From Podospora bellae-mahoneyi (Eukaryota > Ascomycota > Sordariomycetes > Sordariales > Podosporaceae): a stretch of DNA of 64,000 bases. Shown one piece after another: positions 10,013-20,442 of the stretch. The position numbers and the translations under genes were made by a program. Position 1 is the stretch's first letter, and each line of letters starts with the position of its first letter. Location: assembly GCF_035222275.1 (NCBI RefSeq), contig NC_085881.1, positions 868,001 to 932,000 of the forward strand, written 5' to 3'. Below the pieces are notes generated by a model. It did not search any database and was not told the origin of the DNA. It was given only the letters and a program-made list of their open reading frames with translations.

Positions 10013-10958
10013 TATGCAGGAGACAGATCGACGGGCGGGCAGGTTCCTTCAGCTGCGAGCACGTCGGTCGGTAAGGTAGGCAGGGCTTGTGTTGCACCTC
10101 GACGAGGGAGAAAGGCCCTGAAATACTGCGTCTGTATGTAGTGTACAGGTAGGTAGATGGCTGCTTTCGCTAGGCAGCCGTTCAAATGTCTGACAATGAC
10201 ACCAGTCGCCATTAAGCAAAGGGTAACTTATCTTGCATCCATCGTGGACTTTTGTTTTTCTAAATACTTAGCCTGCAGATTCCAAATCATGTCATCCTTA
10301 CCACCTGAGCCACCAGAGTAGAATTTCCAAAAGCCAAAGAGGGTAACCGGAAAAGAATGCCTTGGCTGAGCGCCACTACACTACTCCCCACAACCGATCA
10401 TCATCAAAGATGTTTGGATCTAGAAAAAACAACCGGTTGATCGATAGCTTCGAACACTGCAAGGAGGCGCAGTGACTGTGTGGCATGGACATACTGTGCA
10501 GGTAGACAGATGGATACAACCTACGTGTAGCTCAAGTCCACTTTCTTCCACCGCTACCTCCATCTCCATCATCAATCAACATCACCACGCACAAAAATGT
10601 AACCCATTCTCCCTCGTTCCCAATTCCAGTTACCCCCTTCGGTAATTAATTCGTCCTTTTCCCTCCAGATCTCCCTCCAGATCTTCCCCACTCCCGGGCG
10701 CTCGCTCACCAGCCGGCCCCCGGCCCCCAATGTCACCGGTAACTCAATCCTGACACCGAGAAGACCGACTGACAACACACACAAAAGACACCACTTTTTG
10801 CACAACATTCATATAATTTTTATTACAGATCTGATGGGTGCATAATACACGACAGGAAAATAAGGCAATGCCCAAGACATACACCACCTTGGTTGTAACA
10901 AAAGTTTCTAGGCAGGCAAGATGCACCCGTCCGTCTCTGCGTGGGATTTTTACCATTT

Positions 10959-10979
10959 TGTGTGTGTGTGTGTGTGTGT
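10959..10979 (+). repeat. (TG)n microsatellite
   Basis: An uninterrupted TG dinucleotide run of about ten units. Confidence 0.9.
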
Positions 10980-11201
10980 AAGGAGGCAACCGTTTGCATA
11001 AGGGGATGGATGGACGTCTTGGGCATTTTTCCATTCTGGAAAATCACCTGATTTGACAATCCCATTCTCTGCAAGGAAATCAACTACAGTATGATGATGG
11101 CTGGAGAGAATATGTTAAATGTTGACAAGAAACTGCATTAAAACTAAACAACTAATCAACTAAAAAGGAAACTATCGGCCGTTACAGAGTGAAAATCATG
11201 G

Positions 11202-11221
11202 AAAAAAAAAAAAAAAAAAAA
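11202..11221 (+). repeat. A20 homopolymer
   Basis: A pure run of 20 A downstream of the C2H2 gene's 3' end (T20 in the gene's sense direction). Confidence 0.85.
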
Positions 11222-11419
11222 GAGAATGAAAAAGAAAATAAATGAAAAAAGAAGGGGGTATTCCTTATTCCTTTGCCCACGCTGCCAAATGTTCCAAATC
11301 AATCCATCTATCCCATCCCATACCATTCCATACCAACCCATCATGTCGTGAATTGCAGGAGATATATCAAAGAAAAAAAAAAGGTATCCAAATAGTCATA
11401 AATCATACCCAACTCTCAT

Positions 11420-13198
11420 TTACTCCTCCTCCCCCTCAGCATCAACATCCCCCTCCGCATCCTCCTCCTCCCCCCTCCCACTAACCACAATCTCCTCCCT
11501 CACCCCCCTCCCTTTTTGTCCCTGTCCCCCCCTAACCTGCCCGTTCCCGCCACCCCCCTGCCTCTCCAACACCTTCCTCAACTCCCACCTCCCCCCCCGT
11601 CCCCCCCGTTCAATAATCCCCACCTCCCTACTCCTAGCCCACTCAACCAAGCTCCCATCCTCATCCCCCCCAAACCTGACCTGCCCCTCCCTCCCCAACG
11701 CCGCCCCCTCCAGATGCTTAGCCACATGCTCCATCCTCTGATCCCACGCCTCCGGGCCCCTAAACTCCCCCACCTTACACCCCTTGACAGGACACCTCAT
11801 AACCTCAGGCAGCTTACACCTCTCCCTCTTCCCCCTCTCCTGCAGCTCCCTCAACCTCACCTCCCACCCGGCCATCTCTTCCTTCTCCCCCGGCGTCAAC
11901 ACCCCCCCTTTATTCGCCCTCCCAGCACAAAGTTTCTTCGCCCCAGCAGGCATGTGCATCCTCTTCAGGTGCTGGGTGTACAAATCCTTGCGATTGAAAA
12001 TCGCCCCATTCGGCAGACGACAGCCGCCATTGTTCGTCTTGGCGCACACACCCTCTGTGCAGAGCCAGTAGTCCAGCAGCAGGTGCTGCGTGATGACGTG
12101 ACGCTTCCATTCGTTCTTGGCCGCAAAGGTCGCTTCGCAGCCGGCAAAGTGGAACACGCAAGTGAAGGGGCGGGTGTGCTGCTTCTTGACGTGGGTATCA
12201 AAGTCGGTGCGGTCGGGAAAGTCGGTTCGGTTGCAGTCGGGGCATTTGAAGGATACCGAGGAGGGAGCCAAATGGTTGATCCGGCGTGGGGAGGGTTTGG
12301 GGAGCCGCTGCTGCTTGGGCGGTTGTTGTTGTTGTTGTTGTTGTTGTTGAGGCTGGGGGTGCCAGGCTTGGGTTGGGATGCATTGTTGTTGGATGATGGG
12401 AGCGGGATGGTTGTTGTTGTTGAGTTTGGTTTTCTTGGCAGGGCGGTGCTCGTCTTCAGAGCCAGAGTCGGAGTGGCGTTTGGGGGTTGGGGGGAGGGAA
12501 GACTCCTCGGAAGAGGAGTCGCTGTCGTGGTCGAGCTCCCGCTTAAGGGGAGAAGAGTAAGAAGTAGAAGCCTGGATCTCCTCCTTGATCATGGGCATGT
12601 CCTCGGCCGGACTGGCAAGACGAATAAAGTCGGAGCCGACGGTGTTTTGGTTGGTGCTCATGTCGCACTGGGTGGGTGTGTAGCTCGGCTCAAAGAACAT
12701 GCCCTGGCTGTAGTCCATGTCGTTGTCGTTGTAGAGCGAGTTCATGCCGCCGTCAGTCCAGGCCCCGTAGCTCGGCATCATGCCCGAGCCCGTGAACCTG
12801 ATGATGGCGTCGTGAGTGCTCGAGAAGTCGTCAAACTGCCCTGGCGTGGGTGAGAAGACAGATGGGACCTCAGGGGGGGTCGTGGGATGCTCGTAGTAAG
12901 ATTCAGTCTCAGCACCGGGACTCGGGGCGCTGCCCGAGGCGGAGGACGGCTCGTGGGAAGACATGGGACTGGCGAATCGTTGTTGCGTCGGTGGTGGAAT
13001 AGCGGAAACGCCCATGCTCGTAAAGTATGTCTTGGAGTGGGTGTCGTTCAGGAACCGCTGAGTGGTGGCGGAGAGGATAGGGTCGATGTAAAGGTTATCC
13101 TCAGTCTGTGTCGCAGCCAAGTCTTGGATAGGAACGTCAATGTTCGCATATCCAAAGCTCGAAGTGCTGCTGAAGATGGTTGAGAAGTGGCCAGCCAT
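11420..13198 (-). CDS. C2H2 zinc-finger transcription factor (592 aa, single exon)
   Basis: An intronless ORF. The N-terminal half is Ser/Thr/Pro-rich and acidic, like an activation region. A basic KRHSDSGSEDEHRPAKKTKL segment may be a nuclear localisation signal. A polyglutamine tract encoded at 12321-12349 follows. The fingers begin at about residue 316 (FKCPDCNRTDFPDRTDFDTH). The second is PFTCVFHFAGCEATFAAKNE with WKRHVITQH. A WLCTEGVC unit ends in LYTQHLKRMH, and a late one is MRCPVKGCKVGEF with MEHVAKH at about 466-495. The C-terminal 90 residues are Gly/Arg/Glu-rich. The protein should act in the nucleus as a DNA-binding regulator; its target is unknown. Its finger module resembles that of the C2H2 gene at 20.4-23.4 kb. 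Confidence 0.85.
   Translation of the reverse strand: MAGHFSTIFSSTSSFGYANIDVPIQDLAATQTEDNLYIDPILSATTQRFLNDTHSKTYFTSMGVSAIPPPTQQRFASPMSSHEPSSASGSAPSPGAETESYYEHPTTPPEVPSVFSPTPGQFDDFSSTHDAIIRFTGSGMMPSYGAWTDGGMNSLYNDNDMDYSQGMFFEPSYTPTQCDMSTNQNTVGSDFIRLASPAEDMPMIKEEIQASTSYSSPLKRELDHDSDSSSEESSLPPTPKRHSDSGSEDEHRPAKKTKLNNNNHPAPIIQQQCIPTQAWHPQPQQQQQQQQQPPKQQRLPKPSPRRINHLAPSSVSFKCPDCNRTDFPDRTDFDTHVKKQHTRPFTCVFHFAGCEATFAAKNEWKRHVITQHLLLDYWLCTEGVCAKTNNGGCRLPNGAIFNRKDLYTQHLKRMHMPAGAKKLCAGRANKGGVLTPGEKEEMAGWEVRLRELQERGKRERCKLPEVMRCPVKGCKVGEFRGPEAWDQRMEHVAKHLEGAALGREGQVRFGGDEDGSLVEWARSREVGIIERGGRGGRWELRKVLERQGGGGNGQVRGGQGQKGRGVREEIVVSGRGEEEDAEGDVDAEGEEE
12321..12349 (-). repeat. CAA repeat encoding polyglutamine
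   Basis: A run of about nine to ten CAA codons (TTG on the plus strand) inside the C2H2 gene. Confidence 0.85.
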
Positions 13199-16100
13199 CT
13201 TGAATGGTGATGAAGGAAAGAGAGGTGGTCGATGTTGGGGCAGAAAGCGTCAAAGACACAAACGTACGGCAAGCCAGAGCTGTATAGCCTCAAGCTTGAA
13301 GAGCCAACATGGGAGGGTGCGAGTAGTTATGTGCGGTGCTGTCTGAAGGATCCAGCAACAGAAAATGGAAATGAGGTCGGGGTGCTGGTCGAGGTATGGG
13401 TGGCACGTGAAGACGCAGTGAACAAAAGATGCAACAGTGGATCCTGGACTAGAGACCTACGCACCGTAATATAAAAAGGCGAGGGGGTCTTATGCTGCAT
13501 GGCTCGATGTGGCGATGATCAAGAACAGACCACGAAGAGCGGGAGCAGCTTGGATCAAATATGAAGAAGACAAAAGGTACGAACCACATGGAGACAAGGG
13601 CAGTGACCGCGTTTCCATCTTGGTGTGCCATGTTCGGGAGAGCGCGCCAGAGCTGGCGGTTCTTTCTGCTGCTCCCCACTTGTGCCCAAGCCCACCACTT
13701 CTAAGCTCATCGCCAGAGGGGAAGGACGCTCCCCCCTTCATGGCTCGCTGCTCAGGGAGAATGCGGCTCTGCTGTGGGCCCAGGATGTACTCCTACAGCC
13801 TAAGCACAGCATCTGGGTACAAGAGGGTTCTGCCAAGTAGCCAAGGTGGTAGCGAAAAGGCCCTGGCTCACAGGAGGGGGGGCTGAGGCCAGGTTCACAG
13901 GCCACCCCTGCCCAATTTCGACCCCTGGCGGCAGGGGGGCGGACGGGGTTGGCAACAATCTCTTGAGAAGCGCTAGAAGGGTGTTGTGAACCGTCGTCTT
14001 TGAGCGCTGCGCCTCAGGCTTGCTTGCTTTCTGAACAAGAGGTGAGTTGTATACGGGACAAGTCTGAAATGTACAGCGCACAGGGTACATGATACCTACA
14101 AAGGAAGCGCGCGAGATGTCGAAACAGACGCGGGAGCTGTTTCCAGTGAGAGTTCGTTTACTTTGAATGCCCGGTTCTCCCGCCGAGCACTCTCGGGGCT
14201 TCACAGCAGAGGCCAGTCGCTCGGGTATCTGATATGTCACAAGCGGGGGCCGAGTCAATGGCGCGAACATGAACAGCAAGGTACATACCCCAGACTGCAG
14301 ACTGCCCTGGAGCGCGGACGGGTTGTGGGCGAGAGCGATGGTTCGCGGACAGCTGTAGTAGCTCTTGATGATATCGACACCCTCCCACAGACACCTCCCC
14401 TGGTCGAGCAAAATCCTCCCCCCATTCCCAACCCGACAAGAGGAGACGGCAGATGACGGGATGACCAAATTTGAGGCTCTTTTGTGCTTTTACTTGCTTG
14501 TATTCGTCGTCCTGCTTCCCCGGACGGCGGCGTGATTCGTGGCTTCCGATGAAAGTGGCATTTACCCATTTCCGATCAGAGTGGGCGCCACAAGGTCGAT
14601 TTACTTCCTGCACGAGCATGTGTCAGTCACGTCAGTCAGGAAAGAAGAAAAAGCTGAAAAAATCAATTCATCATGATGTTTGGTTTGCTATGCTTGTTGG
14701 TGATTTGGGAGGTGGTCGGTGAACTTAGGATTACCGCTAAAACAGACGCTAAGAAGCTGTCCGTTTCTCCCCAGACTGAGGTGCCCCACTGGATCCAGTG
14801 AGTGGCCCAGGGACCCAGACGCTCGAATCCTTATTAACCCTTGGCCTTGGTGGCTGTTTTCGTTTCCATCTTTCTTGGCGGGGCTTCCGTCTCTTCTTGA
14901 TGCTTGAGATGAATTCTATCGTTGACAGTCGACTGTCGTGTCGTGTCCTGTCGTCTCGGGCACATCGGACATCTCGCTAGTTTCTGTCACGTTCATCAAA
15001 ACAGCCCAAGCATGCAGGGCATCCAAGGGCGACAACACACTGCGATCGATTTCCTCACCAGGACATGACAGACAGCAGACGGGAGAGAAAAAGAAGGGTT
15101 ACAACCGCGGACGTGGCAGACGTCCGGAAAAGGTGGGGTTCTACGCCCAGCTTCTGAGCATCTTCCCCTCTGGTCTCAACCATGGCCGCTCTGATTGGGC
15201 CCTTTGCGTCGCCGGTCAGAATGGAATCTCTCTTTCCCGTCTTCAAACCCAGCGCCCTGGGCTCGCCTCTGTCTTGGGCCCTGGCCCTTCCCGTCCCTCT
15301 CTGATATGCCGTCGTTCGTCAACAAATCACACCTCCACCGCCATTTCAACCTCAGAGTAAGGTGATATTGTAATTTCTGATGCAAAAGACTTCACATCTG
15401 GAGAGTCACATGTTTCTGCGCCGGCCAGTGATTAGCAGAAATCTCTGTCGGGGCCAGTCTTCCCCTGCCCGCCCGCCGTCCTCCCGCAGCTTTCGCCTCC
15501 TCGCTCTTGTCTTCAACTCGTCCCGGCGGCAGCAGCGTGGCTGTCAGACTTGTCGCGGGCCCGGGGGATCGACGGCCAATCAGCATGACACCCCAGAGAG
15601 CAAGCAAGTCAAGCAACAAGCAAAGCCTATTCTCGACTTGGGGGCCAGAAATCTTGGGAAGGACCCAGCCCCACGGTCAGAGACCGCCCTAGTCGATGTT
15701 TCTCTTTGCCGGCGACAGGCCCCAATGACGACTACCTATCGGTCTCTGTAAACGGCAAATGGCCATCGGTCGAGCTTTTAGCCTCTTGACCGGCGATAGA
15801 ACACGGAGCGGTCAGAGACGCATGAGCTTAATTGGCCCGACACCCGTCACAATGTCACGATAGCAAATCTACACTGGTAAGACTGCTGCTGCGACACTGG
15901 AGGGGAAGCCTGGCAAGGCGACGGTAGTGGTGACGGTGCTTGTGGTCGCCTTGTTCTTTGCATGCACCCCGCCGTGTAACTCCGACTGATCAACCAAACA
16001 CTTCCGAGGGAACAACTTCACCAACTGGCGACACCCCGTTGGCAAGAGATCATCAGCAATGACAAAAACCAAAAAGACAAAACGGTCAAGAAGCAATGTC

Positions 16101-19100
16101 TCACATGGGTTGTTGACCTTGGCCGCCACGACGGGCCTCCTTTCACAAATGAGAATCGAAGCTGGACAGACACCTCTACCACACACCTAGATCCGGCCCA
16201 TTGGTCTCGTAATGAAAAGCGCCCGTCTAGGCACGACCGACATCCTTCCATCTAGGCAAGCCCCTCCGCGAATCTGACCAACCCATCCGTCCTGGTGGCG
16301 TCCCTTTGATCGGATATGGGGGGGTCCTGCGTCAATGCCGTATGAAACAAACAACTAAAAAGAGCAGACCAAGGGCGCAGCAGGGGTTGGCTCTTGCATA
16401 GACTTCCACTTTCCAGAACAAATGACGAGTCTCCATAACGTCATGGCCGCGTCCATGTCGACCTCGAGATCTCTTCAGATGTTGAGAGATCAGACGAAGC
16501 GCCCTTGGCTCCAGCCCAGTCGAGACGCATATGTAAGCCCGATGTAAACATGCCAATTACACTCTCATGAGCTACACCATCCTGTCATGGGTCTTATGGC
16601 TGTTCTACCCCTGAGGGTTTACCCTGCATCTGAAGATCTCAGACTTCAAGAGTCTCTTGGGAGAGTGGCCCGGCCAACCACCCTACATCATGGTGAATTC
16701 CAAATTCATGGCGGTTCGCTCAAAATAGGTCATCTGGGCCGGCTGTGAACCCACTGCCATCTCTGTTTTGGTGTCGATATCCCAACTGGGTGTCTTCATC
16801 AGGCAAAGGGCTTTCTGACACTCCCAACCCACGAGGCAAAGATATCAGAGCCCTAGATGATACTTCTAATCTGGTGACCGGGATCTTGTTATTTGCCCGC
16901 CTTTCGGTTTAGATGCAAGCCAAGTGCCTTGCCAAATCGATGGGGAAAGTGGTGAAGATTCCGAGAGCAGGCACAGAAAGACAACAATCCATTCTGAATA
17001 GCAATCACCCGTCACTCTTCTACCAGCTGTAAATGGACACGAATGGGTCAACAGAGCCCACAACATCCTACCTCTGTCTATAATTCGCAGCCTTGACGCC
17101 AAGTACACGATGGACGAGGTCATCTTAGGAGGCCCAACGTCCCCGTCCCCGTGCGTACACCATCAACCCTTGTGTCAAAGTGGTAACGAGGCCTGACCAC
17201 CACCATTCCACAGAGGCCATCTTCGTACGCTCATCTTGACGCCTACAAGAATAAAACTATCTACTCAATGGAATTGGCTTGCGATGTTTCAACTTTGCCA
17301 CCGCCATAGGCACAGGCTCTTAAGCGCGAGGACGGGGGATGCCGAATTGGACGCCTACTCAACCACCCCCAAGGTCTTTTCTCCCTGCCTCTTCATTGAT
17401 GAGGTGAAGTTTAAACGCTGTGGACGACGCAGTATGCAGCGTCCAGACGATTTGCCACCACCAACTGAGGTCAAGAGCCGCGAAAAGGTTGTTCTAGTCG
17501 AGGGATGCATCGTGTAATGCTCAAGGCTGGTCTACACCGAACACCAGAAAGAGATGTAAACAACATCCCGACCTCCCCATCTTCCGACTGACTTCGCCTT
17601 GCAAAGCTCTTGGCCTGCTTTGGCGCCGACAAAGACCTAGGATGCATGAGAATCACCACCACAAAGTTCATTGACGAGAATATCCTTAGACAAAACACAT
17701 CGACACCGCATGGGAAGGCCTGAGTTGTGAGGTGAGACTGAAGTAACCATTTACAATGAGGGATGTATCATTCTGGACACCAGAACGCACGTGTGGATGA
17801 TCAATGTGGGTGGGAGGTGGTCCTAAACGAGGGTGCGAAGGGCAGTAACGCCATGATGGATGGATGGATGCTCTGGATAGGTAGGTACGTATAGACCTGG
17901 CCATGGGGACGACAGTTCTCCGGCCGAGAATCTCGGATCTTACCTGCAATCTACACACACACACACACACAACCTACTGGGAGAACATGCAGGATCAGAC
18001 CTCATCTCAAAAGGATCTGTTGTCAACACAGACCTGTCGGGACCAGAGGCGGCTATGAGGATCATCAGTTAAGTTATGGCCAGGTCTTCAAAGCTGGCAC
18101 ACTCATTATTTGAATTCATCTTGACCCATCATGGCTACCTAACCGTCCGTCATCAATTCAACACCATCCCACATCCATCCCGATCCCGGCATCAGATACC
18201 GCTCCCTCCAAAGGCACCGAAACGAAGCAGCCTATCACATCGTCCGACTATGTGCCCATTGACTATCTTCCACATGCGGGCTGTCCCTTCGCGCTATCGA
18301 GCCACCGGTTCACAAAAAGACCCTCGAAATACCAAGAAAAGGGCACTAGGGAACGCCACAAAAACGTCGCTGTCCAAAAGATACCGACCCAGCACGGCAA
18401 GATCTTGCTGACCTGAACAATTGCCAGGTTTGACCGCACGGTCACACCCACTCGAAGAATCCTTTGCTGTAATCATTGAACCATGAATCAATCAACCACG
18501 CCAAGGCCTACATGCCATCGAAGACGAGCAACCATCAGAATAAGCACCAAGACATGATATCTTGAATGGGACCAGAAACTTATGCGGCTATACGCCACCA
18601 CATTCGCAAACAGAAGAAGATCGGCAGGATAATACCGAACGATCAAGAAGATCCATCCATCTGGGCTATCTGGTGTGGCTGGGCCAGCTGAAAGGTGCAT
18701 GTCGAAAGCTGCAAGTTCAACACATGCCTATGTGAGTAGGATCATGCAAAGCACCTGCTCACTCATCCGCGAGTCATGATCGCAGTCTCTACAATCACAC
18801 AGAACAAAAGGAATTGAATTGCTTGGAAACACCCTCGAGCACCCCCCATTGTTGGTACCGGACCGGATCTACCGAGCATTATCGAACACAGCTCAGGCTC
18901 CGTTTCTCTCGGCGCTCATCACGACATCCCCCAGGGCACGTAACATCGCCTGCAACTTGCCCATACCTGACCCTTTTTACACTCGGGGGCAATAGCTCAG
19001 GGCAAAGCCCAGCTAAGTCTCTTTTTCCTCTGGGCAAAGAGAGACTATTTCTCCCCTGACACTCCTGCCCTGAGCCATCACGTGTGGCATTGCCGCTTCA

Positions 19101-20442
19101 TTATTTACTAGTCCCCCCCAGTTCAGGCTTGTTTCCTTCTCGGCATCCGGTCAACACGCAACTTTGATTTCCGCTCAAAGGCTTATTTCGCTCTGGGCAT
19201 CTTATCCTTCTTCTTGTTACCAAAGGGATATTCTCCCCAGCCAACCTGCACACAATACACTACTAAGCCCACACCGCATGCCCCCTCCCCTCTTACTCTT
19301 TTTGTCAGCCACTAAAGCAAGCCACACTTCTTGGAGAAGGCTTGGAAGTAAGTATCTCGCTCACGTCTGAACCGACATCAGCCGGGTCAAGACATTGCCG
19401 AACATGAGGCCAACCCCACGGACACATCCCAACCTTCACCACCATGATACCCAGCAGGGATCACTCCCCGACCTCTGCTTTCTCCGCGCTTAATCCTTCT
19501 CTGCCACTCGAAAAAGGAAACTCGAAAAGGTCATCCTAAGAGATTGTGGTCAAAATTCATCCCGGTTGGTCAGGGGAATCTTTTTTTAAACGCGCGTGGC
19601 TTTTGTTGGGCTGAGAGACATACACACATACATCCTTTTATCACTTCGCCCGTCTGTGTGTTTTGGTGGTACAGACGCCTAATTACCGCTGCCACCCTCA
19701 CCCTCACAACCATCATTTTGTCATGATGATGATGATGATCAGAGGTTGTAGGTAGGTAGCTGAGCCAAGCTGGAGGTGGTTGCAATCTCAGCTTTCTTAC
19801 TCCTGGGCCGTGTAGCCTTGAGCTCTCCCCGCTTCCTATGTTTCTCCTGACACCATTTCCAGCCCTGAATTCTGTCAGTCCCATCTAGGTGGGTTCCGGT
19901 CCATCAAACTTGACAGATACCATTCAGATTTGCCCTCCTCGTTCAAACTCCTGCATTTCGCCTCTCACACAATACCAAAATCATTTCACACTTGTCGTCC
20001 CCTTTTCATCACCATGATTTTAAGACGTTTCTTCCTACTTATTTATGTAGATGACGACAACGTGAACTGCAAAAGTGAGATGCAATCAAATTCAAGTCAA
20101 GAGAAAATGCTAGTACTCCTGAATATCCACCCATCCATCTCTATAAACCCATCGTTAATCCTCCCAAAAATACCCAATCCCAAAAATGCCAGAATCCCCC
20201 GCTTGCTCAACCAAGGACAAAAACATGAGATGCCGTGCGTGATACAAAGAGGTAGTTCACACTTTTGCGTAGATGATGTCAAAGTTTTTTTCTTTAAAAA
20301 AAAAAACCCAAAAAAAAACCAAAACAAAAAACAAAGAAACTGGCCATCCGAAAAAGTGATGAGAGGGGTGCTATCCAAGATGCCCTCCCTCCCAAACAAA
20401 AGAAGAGTAAAAGAAATCTTTCCTCCCAATCGCAATGCTTTC
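13199..20442. other. 7.2-kb gene-free interval between two C2H2 genes
   Basis: This holds the promoter and leader of the C2H2 gene starting at 13198 and the 3' flank of the C2H2 gene ending at 20443. I found no recognisable protein on either strand. The largest frames (minus 13800-14468, 222 codons; plus 17236-17517) lack domain-like sequence. Simple repeats include (CA)n at 17952-17972 and a GAT-type triplet run near 19722. The upstream block is very long for an ascomycete gene. Confidence 0.45.
17952..17972 (+). repeat. (AC)n microsatellite
   Basis: A dinucleotide run of about ten units in the gene-free interval. Confidence 0.85.

Larger units (their letters stand above)
7693..11419. other. 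Gene-poor 3.7-kb region
   Basis: I find no recognisable protein. The longest open frames are a minus ORF at 7865-8320 (151 codons from ATG) and a plus ORF at 8732-9283 (183 codons); neither shows domain-like sequence. Simple repeats are the (CA)n at 9981-10012, (TG)n at 10959-10979 and an A20 run at 11202-11221. The right end (about 11.2-11.4 kb) is AT-rich and is probably the 3' UTR of the zinc-finger gene. Confidence 0.4.

Noticed and set aside
11516-12853. 445-codon plus ORF
   Set aside because: It is antisense to the C2H2 gene and opens because of that gene's biased codons.
13800-14468. 222-codon minus ORF
   Set aside because: There is no domain-like segment, no splice partners and overlapping frames are equally open; it is kept only as part of the gene-free interval.
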